DNA from: Hyposmocoma kahamanoa
Taxonomy: Eukaryota > Arthropoda > Insecta > Lepidoptera > Cosmopterigidae
Assembly (NCBI RefSeq): GCF_003589595.1
Contig: NW_020653750.1
Span: 2,410,270-2,474,269 of the forward strand
Reading direction: 5' to 3'
DNA length: 64,000 nt
The notes under the pieces: model-generated
Databases searched by the model: none
Told to the model about the DNA's origin: nothing
What the model saw: only the letters and a program-made list of their open reading frames with translations
Program-made: the position numbers and the translations under genes
In this document: positions 1 through 10,523 of the stretch, one piece after another
How positions within the stretch are numbered: the first letter of the stretch is position 1
Layout of the letters: each line of letters opens with the position of its first letter

Positions 1-498
1 GGTGACAAAATATGGAATTACAGTTACGATGCCAAAACAAAGCAGCAATCGAGCGTATGGGTCTTTCGAGATGAGACGAAACCAACCGAAGTGGCGCGCG
101 TGTAAAGTGCCTCAAAGCGGATGATTTCTTCTTTTTTTTAATAAAACGACTTGGCTACTGTTGCTTTGCAGAATCGTTGTACCGTGAATAGTGATTGCCA
201 CACGACCATTTGTTTGCAGGAAGTTATTGACAAACTTCGTAAAAATAACCGTTGCATCATCTTGCACCACGATAATGCCAGTTCTCACACAGCCAGGCAG
301 ACAAAATGAATTTTTGAAGGTGAATAACGTACAGTCCCGATATGGCACCTTGTGACTTTTATTTATTTCCAAAAACTAAGAACCTGTGAAAAAGTGCATT
401 AACGCTAACGGAGAATATTTTGAGAAACAATAAATTCATATCTGACCATTTATAGTACTTTTTCTTATTCATACCGGCAACTTATAGTGCGCCTCACG
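1..498 (+). mobile_element. Mariner transposon, 3' part, decayed and internally deleted
   Basis: The plus strand encodes broken stretches of a mariner (DD34D) transposase: GDKIW at the left edge, HHDNASSHTARQ near 265-300 and a SPD-MAPCDFYLFP tract near 335-375. One in-frame stop falls near position 103. The tract between the second and third catalytic regions has lost about 23 bp, and most of the C-terminal coding region after the YLFP motif is deleted. The end at 471-498 carries the inverted repeat CCGGCAACTTATAGTGCGCC and abuts a TA at 499-500. The copy at 56198-57485 is the same subfamily and ends the same way. The aspartate that is asparagine in that copy is still aspartate here. The 5' half lies outside the window. 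This is a dead fragment. Confidence 0.88.
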
Positions 499-500
499 TA

Positions 501-1286
501 TACTGTATATTTGGTTTTTGTTTACTCAAACAAAAAGACACCGAAGATGTTGAATACATCCCTTTTTATGAACCACATCGAAAAGTAGATAATTTGAACT
601 TCATTACAAAGATTTAAGAAAATATGAAGATAAATTTGGTCGATTTTCAATAGCAAATATAAATTTATTGACGTCGAGATCTATTATTGTGGAAACTAAA
701 TATGTCCTTAAGCTTAAAAATCTGCGTGGTAGTGCGCAGCGCAGTGTGCTATACCCTGTGGTTCACCGAGCCCCCTCCGCGCGGGGCGCAGTAAAAACGC
801 GCGCGCGCACGCTCGCGCCCGGAGAAGAGCTGTCAGTGTGTTCGACGGTGTGTGTTTTCCATACAGAGGTACTTCAGTACAACGTTAAAAAACGCAGCTC
901 CGCGCTCCGTCGCGGGACGCGGTGGCTTGTGATAATCGCATAAATCAAGTACACGTTCTTTAATATGACTGTATATTTGTGTTACGTCTTGCATAAAGTC
1001 CTGTAAACATTTCCTTGAGTGTTTTTTTTTTCAATTGTTCCAATACTTTCAAACGCTACTTTTGCTTTTGACTAAATATCCCTTCGACCTGGCCTACCAT
1101 AACCTTTCCAAAAATAATCTTATGTCAATGTAAGTTTAAAGTAAGCTTGTTATAATACTAGTAATGTTCGTATCGTGACGAACCTGTCAACCAAGAAATG
1201 TATTATTGCAAAAGTGGATTGAAAGGACGAATTATTTCCCAATATTGTCTATTCCTTACTAAAAATAGGAAAGAGATAACGCTATG
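501..1286. other. Intergenic, with a CpG-rich patch at 730-930
   Basis: No recognisable gene. Positions about 730-930 are much richer in C+G and CpG than the flanks (for example a CGCGCGCGCACG run near 800) and hold a short open frame with no recognisable domain. It could be a remnant of a GC-rich repeat or an unmethylated regulatory patch. The rest is AT-rich. Confidence 0.35.
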
Positions 1287-2745
1287 TGTACGGTGCAATA
1301 TCGTACATTGTGTTTATGCGGCATTTTACGTATTCATGCGACATTAGTTATAATTTATATTTAGTTCATAATCAGCCATCGTGCAGGGTACTCATTTCAC
1401 ACCTATCAAATGTATCATTATTACACAGTAAAAAGGATTTCTACTAATAAGAAACAGCAATTTCTCAAAATATTTGCTAATTCTGAAAAAATATTTATTA
1501 AAAGTCATTATAATTGTAAGTCAATATTAAAAGTAATAAAATATTGTCATTACTAAAATCCTGCTTATCTTTTTCTAATACAATTTTACTCTTAAATTTA
1601 TTCTAACTTTTAGGCAAATACATACGTTCACTTCAAGATTTTATTTCATTTCTAATCAATTAATTGGACATTACTTACATCAAGAAATTTTTACCTCTTA
1701 CATCAAATTTAAATAATCTTAAATGAATTCAAAATTTCTTGGGTGTATTTTAAGAAAATATATTTTTTAACAAAAAAGAAGTACTTTTCTATTCAGATTA
1801 ATATTCTAAATTGTAGAGTATATTCTTAAAGCAACATTTCGTTGCGTTTTCATAGTCAATGTTGTCGTGACATGTCGCCGAAGGCGCACGCGGTAACGAT
1901 TGCTTTTACTTGTGCTTGTAATCATAAAAATCATAAACAGTCATTTATCCAAAGAAACAATACGTAGTATCTCTAGTGTGTTAGGGTGTTATGTATAGTC
2001 ATAATTTAAGAAATTGGTTACAGCACGAAATCAAACTACACTTGTAACAACACAACTTTAACATGCAATTAGTTCCATCACGCCACTGCTAGATGGCATT
2101 AGTTGTATTCTGAAACACGCTATCGTTTTGTTAACTTCAATAGTATAAGTTATCTCATATATTTGGAATTATCAATGTTTTCTGCCGCTGTAGCATTAAT
2201 GCGGCACTGAATGGTCCTCAAGTATTTGAGAAGATTCCGTCCTATTTCTGCTACTTTAAGGTTTGGCACTGAACTGTGTGCTTTCACGCTAGTGAGACAT
2301 ACTGTTGGGTCCATAACCCTCCATAACCATCCCCTTTTTGATATTAGAAAACATAAATCTTCAGTCAAAGAATTAAGTACCTCTCAATTTTTCATTTCTT
2401 TTTTTTTTTCAAATCAAAATCGGACATTTCTAATAACAAATAAATATTTTGTTGAATCTAGAGTGGCTTTGTGACTTGACGTAAATTAATTTGCTCTTGG
2501 GTTAAATATTTCTGTCTTATATTTAAAATACACTTTTAAGACGTTTTTTTACTATTTTCAAATAATTATTCTCTAGCGTCTATAGGGAGAGGATCGTTTT
2601 GTTGGATTTAATAAATTTGTCTTCGTAAAAAGAATTTCGTCTTTTTCTAAGTAATCTGTTTTTACCATGTAGTTGTAAATCAAAACTAATAAACATTCTT
2701 AACAGCTATCACACTATTATTTATAAGTGTATGGAACACCGTACA
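1287..2745 (+). mobile_element. Solo BEL/Pao LTR interrupted by a DNA transposon
   Basis: Positions 1287-1423 and 2672-2745 together reconstitute about 211 bp of the same LTR that bounds the element at 10182-18615, here in the opposite orientation. It begins TGTACGGTGCAATATCG and ends GGAACACCGTACA. The sequence ctatg occurs directly on both outer sides (1282-1286 and 2746-2750), a perfect 5-bp target duplication. This is therefore a solo LTR left by LTR-LTR recombination. It differs from the intact LTRs at roughly ten positions, so it is older. Confidence 0.93.
1424..2669. mobile_element. TA-flanked non-autonomous DNA element inside the solo LTR
   Basis: A 1246-bp insertion splits the solo LTR exactly at a TA, present on both sides (1422-1423 and 2670-2671). 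The insert ends are short imperfect inverted repeats: CACAGTAAAAAGG on the left, and CATGGTAAAAACAG read from the right on the other strand. TA duplication and CA..GTAAAAA termini suggest a Tc1/mariner-superfamily derivative. No transposase reading frame is visible; the small open frames near 2150-2474 have no recognisable domain. The boundaries are firm because the interrupted LTR is known; the family assignment is inference. Confidence 0.75.
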
Positions 2746-2750
2746 CTATG

Positions 2751-3154
2751 TGAGCTATATAATGCCATTTCTTTCTGTTTTGATGTTTCGAATCGTCTTA
2801 TCGTAGTATAAAGTTTAAGTACCTACTTAATGTTATTTACATGCAGAGAATTTTCACTGTTAAAAAAAGAAAAGTATGTAATAATGAAAACTGTTAAAAT
2901 TACGTTGTTTTCAATAATTTTTCCGCATTTTCATGAAGAAAAATAAATAAAACAAGCCGAGTCTTGATAGTCACGTTGTGAATTCGGAACTAAAGTCTAG
3001 TGTTAACTGTTAGCTTCGCCAAGGAGCATACAGATGGCGCTGTCATAATTTTACGAAATAAACATAGCGTATTTTTATATAGCGAGAAATTATTTCCTAT
3101 GTGCTATTAAATAAAAAATAAACAAAATGTTGAAGAGATACACGTAAATAAATT
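2751..3154. other. AT-rich intergenic spacer
   Basis: No gene, structured repeat or coding signal seen between the solo LTR and the R1-type LINE remnant. Confidence 0.4.
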
Positions 3155-4318
3155 GTCCGTTGCGGTGAAGCCTCAAATGAAATATCTGGGACTTTACCTC
3201 GACGGTAGGTGAAACTTCCGGGAGCATTTTCGACGATTGGCTCCCAAGCTAATCGGGACCGCATCTGCTCTCGGAAGACTCTTACCTAATCTGGGTGGTC
3301 CCAATGTAATCTGTCGACGGTTATATTCCGGCGTGGTAAGGTCCATGGCGCTATATGGCGCACCGGTATGGGTCGGAGCTCTGACCAGCCCGAACAAGGC
3401 TGAACTGCATAAGTTACAGCGTCAGAGCAATACGAGCATACCGCACCATGTTGTACGAAGTGGCGTGTGTGCTCGCTGGTGCGCCTCTCTGGGACCTCGA
3501 TGCTGGGGTCCTTGCTTGGAGGAGTATAGACGATGCATAGACGCACGAGCCCAGGAAGAAGGACCGACCTCCGAGGAGGTCATGAGGTGGAGGAGATCCG
3601 CCCAACGGAAAGTGCTGGCGCAATGGCGAAGTCGGCTGGAGGAGCCGAGCGCGGGCGAGCGGACTGTCGCGGCTGTTCGTCCAGTCCTCAAGGAATGGGT
3701 AAGCAGGCGGCACGGTTCGCTCACTTACCGGTTGTGCACCAACCGGTGCAGCAACCAATCCTGTCGGGGCACGGTAGCTTCAGCAGGTATCTGTGCCACA
3801 TAGTCGGTAGAGAGCCACTGCCGGTATGTCACCACTGCTCTTGCAGTGAGGACACTGCCGACCATTCACTCGCAGAGCGCCAAGCGTGGTCGCCACAAAG
3901 CTTCCTTCGCTGCAGTGGTGGAAAATGACCTCTCACTGCCGGTCGTAGTAAGGCCATGGTCGCCGACGTGGCGTCATGGGAGGCGAAGGCCTCATTCTGC
4001 GAGGAAGTGATGGCGCAGAAGGAGGCCTTGGAGCGTAGTCGATAGGACTCAGGATTGGGGAATCCTGTCGCTCGAACATAATGGCGACGGTAGCGGGCTA
4101 CCAAGTGTTCCAGGCAGTCTCCTGCGACTAGGAGAACAGGGTGAACTAATCCCACCCCGGACTATGACCCTCCCATCAAACCCCCTCCGTGCAAACGGAC
4201 GGCTCCGGTGGGGTCGCAGAAGAATGCGGAAGCGTCCCCGCGTTCCCGCCACAAGCTGCTTGGACGAACACCCCCGGAGTTTTAGTGGGTAGGCCTAGCT
4301 TCTTAGAGAGGAGTCCCA
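3155..4318 (+). pseudogene. R1-clade non-LTR retrotransposon, 3' end of ORF2
   Basis: The plus strand reads through the C-terminal third of an R1-clade ORF2: a KYLGLYLD reverse-transcriptase thumb motif near 3178, LLPNLGGPN, then RLYSGVVRSMALYGAPVWV (3325-3380), the helical tail, and a zinc-knuckle region CHHCSCSEDTADHSLAE near 3830-3880. The terminal cysteine of the usual CCHC set is missing. The reading switches frame around 3750-3790 and an in-frame stop lies near 3210, so it is dead. The GC-rich 3' UTR (4060-4318) has the TTTTAGTGGGTAGGCC and GAGTCCCACATAACCC tracts that I recall from lepidopteran R1-type elements. The 5' part, including the catalytic RT core and endonuclease, is absent. 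Confidence 0.85.
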
Positions 4319-4319
4319 C

Positions 4320-5905
4320 ATAACCCTATCCAAAGTCCTCGAACACATTGTCAACAAGCAGTTAATGTTGTATCTTTCTTCTAATAAGTTGCTTTCCCCG
4401 TTTCAGTCAGGTTTTCGTTCTGGCCATAGCACTGTGACTGCACTGTTGAAGGTAACAGATGATATTCGCCTCGCAATGGATAATGGTCTTCTCACTTTGC
4501 TTATACTTCTGGACTTCAGCAGTGCTTTCAACTCTGTGGACTTTGACGTATTGCTTGCTTCCCTTCGCTCTTTTAATATTTCTCCTTCGGTTATAGCTTG
4601 GTTCGACTCCTACCTCAGAGGCCGCTCGCAGTGTATTCGCTCTGACGAGGCTTCCTCTGATTGGTGTGACTTAGTTGCTGGCGTTCCTCAGGGTGGTGTT
4701 CTTTCCCCTCTCCTTTTCTCTGTTTTCATCAATTCTGTCACTTTTGTGCTGTCTTCAAACTTTCATCTCTATGCTGACGATTTGCAGCTATACCGCAGTT
4801 TTAAAGCGTCTGATGTCGTTGCAGCCGTTGAAGCGGTTAATGCTGATTTACGATGCATCGCTCATTGGGCTGAGTGTTTTGGTTTGTTGGTGAATCCCAA
4901 AAAGTCACAGGCTATGATTGTGGGAAGTGGGTATATGCGTGGCATATTGCGTCTAGATTCTGTCCCACCTATAGCGTATAATTCCACGCCTATTGCTTAT
5001 GCTTCTACTGCAACTAATCTTGGCTTGCTTTTAGATTGTAATTTGGTTTGGACTCCACATATTAATGAAGTCAGTCGTAAAGTCCATTTCTCCTTGCACT
5101 CACTTAAGCGCCTCCAAAACGATTTACCTTTAAAAACCAAAATATGTTTAGTCCAAACACTTATTTTGCCCTTCTTAGACTATGCTGATTCCTGCTATTT
5201 GGATGCTACTGAAGAACTGCTAAATAAGCGTGAACAACTGCAAAACCAATGTATTAGGTTCATCTTTGGGCTTCGTAAATATGACCGAATTTCACATTTC
5301 CGCAGTCAGCTCAAATGGCTTCCCATCCGTCTCCGCAGGAATTTGCATATTGTCTCCATTCTTTACAATATTTTACATAACCCTGTGTCTCCTGGGTACC
5401 TGAAAGAGCGTTTCAGCTTCCTTAGGTCCCAGGATAAACCCTGTCGCTCTCTTGTTAGGTCCCAGTTATCTTTTCCATGCTTCAATTCCGGTTTCTATTC
5501 TCACTCCTTCACTGTTCATGCGGTCAGGCTTTGGAATGCACTTCCTATTACTGTTCACGAAAGTAAATCGTTAGCTATTTTTAAAGTGAGAGTTAAAGAG
5601 CATTATTTATCTACTATTCCATCCATATCTTAGGTATTATATTATAAAATATGTATTTATCTAAGTATTTATATAATTTAAAACAATTTAATAATTTTAC
5701 ATTATTTTGATTTTTTTTTTCTTGTTTTGTTGTGCACATATGCCCGTTCTTTTAGTTATAGTGTCCTGTATTTAGGTCTGCAGGAAGAAATTTCTATTAG
5801 AAATAAGCAGAACCTTTTGTTTTTAATTTCGCTTGTATTCTTGTGACTTTTTGTATTTTTCCTGTACAATAAACTATTAAATAAATAAATAAATAAAAAA
5901 TAACC
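4320..5905 (+). mobile_element. 5'-truncated CR1/Jockey-group LINE with AAAT tail
   Basis: A LINE copy begins abruptly inside the reverse transcriptase (TLSKVLEHIV near 4323) and runs through a 3' UTR to a short (AAAT)n tail at about 5874-5905. It abuts the R1-type 3' end with no spacer. This could be insertion into the R1 element or a composite template switch. 5' truncation is the normal outcome of target-primed reverse transcription. A diverged relative lies at 41625-42260 on the other strand. Confidence 0.85.
4365..5633 (+). CDS. Reverse transcriptase of a CR1/Jockey-group LINE (partial, open)
   Basis: A 422-codon open frame continues in frame from upstream sequence at 4323, so the ATG at 4365 is internal and not a true start. 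RT motifs appear in order: SPFQSGFRSGHST (about residues 10-25), LLDFSSAFNSVDFD (47-60), VAGVPQGGVLSPLLFSVF (about 104-121), the catalytic YADDLQLY (about 137-144) and LLVNPKKSQAMIVG (about 175-190). The thumb and the conserved C-terminal region follow (SQLKWLPIRLRRNLHI, VRLWNALPIT). The endonuclease domain and early RT motifs are missing because of 5' truncation. The frame has no internal stop, which suggests a fairly young insertion. It would be non-functional alone. Confidence 0.88.
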   Translation: MLYLSSNKLLSPFQSGFRSGHSTVTALLKVTDDIRLAMDNGLLTLLILLDFSSAFNSVDFDVLLASLRSFNISPSVIAWFDSYLRGRSQCIRSDEASSDWCDLVAGVPQGGVLSPLLFSVFINSVTFVLSSNFHLYADDLQLYRSFKASDVVAAVEAVNADLRCIAHWAECFGLLVNPKKSQAMIVGSGYMRGILRLDSVPPIAYNSTPIAYASTATNLGLLLDCNLVWTPHINEVSRKVHFSLHSLKRLQNDLPLKTKICLVQTLILPFLDYADSCYLDATEELLNKREQLQNQCIRFIFGLRKYDRISHFRSQLKWLPIRLRRNLHIVSILYNILHNPVSPGYLKERFSFLRSQDKPCRSLVRSQLSFPCFNSGFYSHSFTVHAVRLWNALPITVHESKSLAIFKVRVKEHYLSTIPSIS

Positions 5906-6270
5906 CCGCGCCTCCCCCGGGCGCGCGGTATGCGTAACGCATTTCTCTGCAATATTCTTGAAATAAATTTGAAGTCAAGCAGCTGCAGTTACCAAAAAAT
6001 ATTATTCTATTAAGTATTGGTAAAGTAAAATGTCAGCTGACACCCGTAGAATACTATTAGTGTTAGTTACAGATTGAATGAATACATATTTTATGAATGC
6101 ATCCACACACAAGATATTATAAGAATTACTATTTTTGCTCCGAATAATTGCGCCCCAGGTGATAGATAGATATACTACGTACGAAATGGCGTAGGGACTT
6201 CTCTGTGGGTTGTAAATAACCTCGTTTAGTATCATTGTCGTCTTTATAGTGCGTACAATTCAACCAGGTC
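5906..6270. other. Intergenic spacer
   Basis: It starts with a GC-rich 30-bp stretch after the LINE tail (CCGCGCCTCCCCCGGGCGCG) and then becomes AT-rich. No coding signal was found. Confidence 0.35.
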
Positions 6271-6275
6271 TTTAC

Positions 6276-6340
6276 ACATGGAGTTCTTAGGTTTTCGCGA
6301 TTGCTACACATTGGTAATGAAACTATTTTTTTGAACCTAA
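6276..6340 (+). repeat. Single arm of the foldback MITE family seen at 25085-25500
   Basis: The tract beginning CTTAGGTTTTCGCGATTG and continuing through AATGAAACTATTTTTTTG matches the arms of the inverted-repeat element at 25.1-25.5 kb. A partner arm is not evident nearby, so this is a solo arm or a decayed copy. Confidence 0.5.
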
Positions 6341-6344
6341 TTTA

Positions 6345-7675
6345 TGTACATTACATTACATATGCTTTTTTTTCAAACAAACCAATGTTTTAGGCTCCTG
6401 ACCATGACCATGGAACCTATAAAGAGCTCGAAACGTCGCCGTCGGTTTGATTGAAAAAAATGAACGTACTCGGTTTAGAACTAAAAAATAATTTCATATC
6501 CACGACCTTCACATGTTTACTCTTTGCAGTCGTCATCTATATACTTAACAAAGTGAGTATTTCCACTAATATGATTATCCTTTACGGATTTAACATCCTT
6601 CGTGCCGTTTTCGGAAGTAAGTATCTTTGGAAGGTGTTTCAATTCATAATCGCTCAAGTATAAAATTAAGGCCAGCTTTTTTACGTTTGTAGAAATCTTA
6701 TTGACACTATCTAAGCAATCAACAGAATGTTCTTAGTAGCCTTGTTCCAACTTAACGTAACTACTCTGCTACCAGGTCGATATTCTATTTCAGATACGAA
6801 TTCACGTAGCTGTAACCATCATCTGGCTATTTTAGGGATCAAGTCACGTTTTGTAAGAGTCGTATGTAACGCACTGCAATTCATCACGATTTTAAATGGA
6901 GTTCCTATAATGTAACATAATTCTGAACTTTTCTAAAGCCTCTACTACTGTTATAAGCTCTAGCTCACGCATGGGTATTCTTTTTCCAATGGCAGAGACT
7001 ATCAGCTGTAATACACTACAAAAAGCTCAGTCTCATCATATTTTTGCATTATTTCTGCTAAACCGTACATATTGGAATCGGTATGCACCTAAAATAAATA
7101 ATGCACCGAATTTCAGCATTTGGACTTTAACATAAAATCGATTTCAAAAAAGAAAATGCTCGCGGTTCTTTATCTGCCATTTTAGTTTAGTTTTAGTTAA
7201 TACGCACAGATACTTTATTTTCTCCAAAGATACAATGTTTTTCCAAAAGGAAGGACAGTTATTAAAATTTTAAAGATATGAGCTAACCTTTCTAACCTTT
7301 CTTGAATCGACATCGACGACAAGGTTAAAACGTCGTTCACGTAGGTAAGCGATTTCTCAAAATGCGCTGATCTCATTTTGCTTACACGTAAGTATCTTTG
7401 AAAAGCTTTAAATGAAATTATAATGTCACTACCGTTATATTAATTAATGTATAAATCTGTATAACACGCAAACTGTTCCATTGCCCACCGTGCCTATTGA
7501 CTTAGTTAGTTCAATGAAGTTTCTATCATAGCTGGGTTTGCAGAATCACGTTCTACTTTCTATTCTGAACGTAATATCAAATTCTCTTCATCAACCTTAT
7601 AATCATCTACGTCTGACAACTGGCGAGTGATTTATTGTAATTATGTCGCTTCGATCAGTGATTTATTTTAAATAA
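6345..7675. other. Long AT-rich non-coding stretch
   Basis: Short open frames exist (for example 6451-6663, hydrophobic, 70 codons), but none has a recognisable domain, homologous copy in the window or splice context. Nothing else was recognised. Confidence 0.35.
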
Positions 7676-7679
7676 CAAA

Positions 7680-7805
7680 TATTATAATTATTAATACAAA
7701 GATCGAACACAATGAAAAAAATTCCTGCGATCCGGCCGGATTCGAACCGACGTTTTCTAGCATACCGTGGCAGACGCTATACTAACTAAGCCACGGAACG
7801 AACCA
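7680..7805 (-). repeat. tRNA-derived SINE (family 1)
   Basis: On the minus strand a tRNA-like head has an A-box-like CGTGGCTTAGTTAGTATAG and a good B box GGTTCGAATCC (complement of 7738-7748). It is followed by a tail reading TTCGATCTTTGTATTAATA. The same B-box-plus-tail combination recurs at 22115-22205 and 25840-25980, with a variant at 39685-39795. The acceptor stem does not pair fully, so this is a SINE, not a working tRNA gene. Confidence 0.7.
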
Positions 7806-8544
7806 GCGGACCTCATGAATTTTTCTATGTGCTTGTTTTATCTTTGTATTTGGTTTTCTACCCGTAGCGCCATCTATGAGAAATCTATGATATTTCGTCA
7901 CTCAGATCAAAACTTTACAGTTACCAGCCTCAGCTAGAGATGCTGCTATTCATTGTATTCTCGAAAATTCCTTATTTAAATCTTTTGGCTTGGATATCAG
8001 TCTAACAAAACGTGCTTACTGAGCAGTAAAGTCGTTTAGTCTGAACTTTAGTCATTCGTGCCAAACCTAATAAATTAGACCTCACAACAGTTATTGATCT
8101 TATTCAGCAAAGATCTGAACAAATTACGGGTTAGCTGAGATAAAATGCCACTTCTCAAATTAGAAGGTGGATTATGTGACACAAATATTTTAATTAGGTT
8201 CTTGTGGTAGCAATTAAGAAAAATTTTCTTGAATGCTTTGATCACTGGGTGTAACAAGGGCGTTAATAAGAGGGTCTTCTCTTTAAGAAGGGTGATATAA
8301 GATGTAGAAATAAGTCACTGACTTAAGCTCCCTTGAAGTGTGCTCGACTGTGTGGAAGCGCTTGTAATTTTCAAATATAAACATGGGGGAAGTTAGAATT
8401 TGAGAAATGTGTTGTTGAATTAAAGGAATGATAGAGAACAGGAGATTCACAATTTAAATTATAATATGGTTAACATGTTAACAGTTTCTTAGGCGACTAG
8501 TAACTGTCAGTGAAAAGCTAGGGCTAGTAATTAATAAAAAAAAA
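7806..8544. other. AT-rich spacer
   Basis: No gene seen. Ends in an A-run at about 8538-8546 immediately before the RTE-type remnant. Confidence 0.35.
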
Positions 8545-9310
8545 AACCAACCTGATGATCGTTGACCGTTTCGCTTCCATCCAACGTTTAGATGCACTAA
8601 AGGAATACGAGACCGTAGATGAGTACTTGTATCTTGGGTCAATCATCAGCAACAGAGGAAACAGTGAACCTCAAATACGACGACGCATTGGTATGGCAAA
8701 AACTGCCATGACACTACTAGCGAAATTATTCAAGGACAGAAACATTGGCAATATAACAAAGATAAATATGACAATATAACAAGGTTATATGTAATAACTA
8801 TATGTATCTTTGCATGCTAGTTTTCTCCATATTTTTTAATGATGCCGAAGCCTGGACGCTTAAAGCCTTTGACAGGCAAAGAATTGACGCTTTTGAAATG
8901 TGGTGTTGACATCGGCTATAGAGAATTCCCTGGACTGCACATCACACGAACGTATCCGTGCTTGAGGAATTGCAGTTGCAAAATCACAAACACTGATCCT
9001 CCGTGTTTGCACAGCACTCTGCAATTATTTGGTCACATTCCACGCAGAAGCGCTGATAGTCTCGAGAGAGTTATTATTACGCGCAGGATAGAAGGCACAC
9101 GATCTAGAGGTCGGAGTTCGAAACGGTGTGACCAGGTGGTTTAAAGTTTGGCAGTACCAGTGAGTGTCTCATTCCATCTAGCCAAAGACAGAGTGCAGTG
9201 GAGAAGATTGGTTGACGGTGTACTTGCTCAAAGCCACGATCCTCAGCAGTGAGGAACTGATGGAGGAGAAGCAACATGTCTACAGTCAGCGTCGAAGTGA
9301 TTTGATGGAC
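8545..9310 (+). pseudogene. RTE-type LINE remnant, 3' end of the reverse transcriptase ORF
   Basis: 8555-8779 encodes YLYLGSIISNRGNSEPQIRRRIGMAKTAM, the typical post-catalytic region of RTE/BovB-like reverse transcriptases. In another frame, 8842-8920 encodes AEAWTLKAFDRQRIDAFEMWC, the expected continuation. Further on, a GHIPRRSADSLE tract and VQWRRLVDGVLAQSHDPQQ (about 9190-9250, ending at a stop) complete the C terminus. Several frameshifts and stops separate these pieces. The TYGAETW segment expected between 8779 and 8842 is replaced by noise. It is an old dead copy. The catalytic core and endonuclease are absent. Confidence 0.8.
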
Positions 9311-9359
9311 AAATTAAGGACAAATCAATTTTACCTATACTTACCTTCAGAGTTTTTAC

Positions 9360-9369
9360 GATATATATA

Positions 9370-9418
<49 letters not shown>

Positions 9419-9470
9419 TGTATATATATATATATATAATATATGTATATATGTATATATATATATATAT
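9360..9470. repeat. (AT)n microsatellite
   Basis: Nearly pure TA/AT dinucleotides with scattered ATGT interruptions directly 3' of the RTE remnant. It may have grown from the LINE's tail. Confidence 0.95.
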
Positions 9471-9554
9471 GAAACGGAATAATGCTCATTGTACTGTAAC
9501 TGTTGTACTGAGTGCTCGAAATATCTGAACATTAAATTAAAAAGAGCCATAATT

Positions 9555-9985
9555 ATATTTAAGTCGTAGGCATTCGTCGAGATGAGCCAGCAGTCTCTTT
9601 CTGTGAACCGGAGATGCTCCAGGAACTCGCCGAGAGTGATTGAGAAAGGGCCGTGAGACGTACGAATGTCTACCTTCGCGACTCAGGGCGTTCGGAGATA
9701 GGCCTCAGATCACTTATAAGCTTGGGAGCTGCGAGGAGGGTACATAACGAACCAGTGTGGCCGGCTTTGTCGGATACCCGGTGAGGGGGAGAGCGTTGCT
9801 CCTTACAAATGCAGGGGGGTTAGGATGCGCGAAATCAGTCCCCGATCTCACATATTTTGAGCACTCGGGTAGGCCTCCGTGGGGCTTTAGCCAGTGTAAG
9901 TCCGGCATAATCTCTTTGCTGATCCCGAGGCGAGCAGGTAACCGTGAGGATTTCCTCACGAAACAAAGGGTTAAGATTAAATAAT
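9555..9985. other. GC-richer segment, probable retroelement debris
   Basis: Base composition is distinctly richer in G+C than the flanks, with tracts such as CCGGTGAGGGGGAGAGCG near 9778. Two overlapping short frames on opposite strands have no recognisable domain. The composition resembles the 3' UTR or body of a LINE in this genome, but I cannot name a family. No other copy is seen in this window. Confidence 0.35.
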
Positions 9986-10176
9986 AATGAAAATGAGAAA
10001 TAAAGTAGGAAATTACATTACGTTACCGTAAAATCGACATATAATGCAATAAAACATATTTACGAACTGTTATAATATATCTGTAAGAAATAAAAGATTT
10101 TCCACAATGATAAATGTCAATTTTTGCTGCGATTCTACGTTTCGTATAACTTTTCCAGTTCAATATCGTTTAATGT

Positions 10177-10181
10177 ACCTT
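10177..10181. repeat. Target-site duplication of the BEL/Pao element (acctt)
   Basis: acctt immediately left of the LTR at 10182 is repeated at 18616-18620 immediately right of the other LTR. Five bases is the size expected for BEL/Pao integration. Confidence 0.95.
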
Positions 10182-10393
10182 TGTACGGTGTTCCATACAC
10201 TTATAAATGATAGTATTATAACTGTTAAGAATGTTTATTAGTTTTGATTTACAACTAATAATGATACATTTGATAGGTGTGAAATGAGTACACTGCGCGA
10301 TGGCTGATTGTGAACTAAATATAAATTATAACTAAATGTCGCATGAATACGTAAAATGCCGCATAAACACAATGTACGATATTGCACCGTACA
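10182..10393 (-). repeat. 3' LTR of the BEL/Pao element
   Basis: 212 bp, identical to 18404-18615 except for one base. The termini form the inverted repeat TGTACGGTG/CACCGTACA. On the sense (minus) strand an AATAAA lies about two thirds of the way through, suited to act as polyadenylation signal. Confidence 0.97.
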
Positions 10394-10523
10394 TGCTCCG
10401 GGCAGGAGAAAAATAACAATGAAAAATAAGTAAATATAAAAAGAAAGTAGTAAGAAAAAATAAGTATTACATTACATGACGTGAGTAAAACATTATACAA
10501 ACAAAGCGAATACTTATTAAAAT

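Noticed and set aside
668..943. 91-codon open frame in the CpG-rich patch
   Set aside because: Low-complexity arginine/alanine-rich product from CG runs; no domain, no splice partner, no start context of note.
3286..3758. Several minus-strand open frames over the R1-type remnant
   Set aside because: They are shadows of the GC-rich plus-strand coding region and have no domain of their own.
6451..6663. Hydrophobic 70-codon frame as a possible receptor exon
   Set aside because: No similarity to the receptor exons in this window and no matching splice sites.
7727..7800. Possible functional tRNA gene on the minus strand
   Set aside because: Good B box, but the acceptor stem does not pair beyond four positions and the same unit recurs with a fixed tail, so it is a SINE head.
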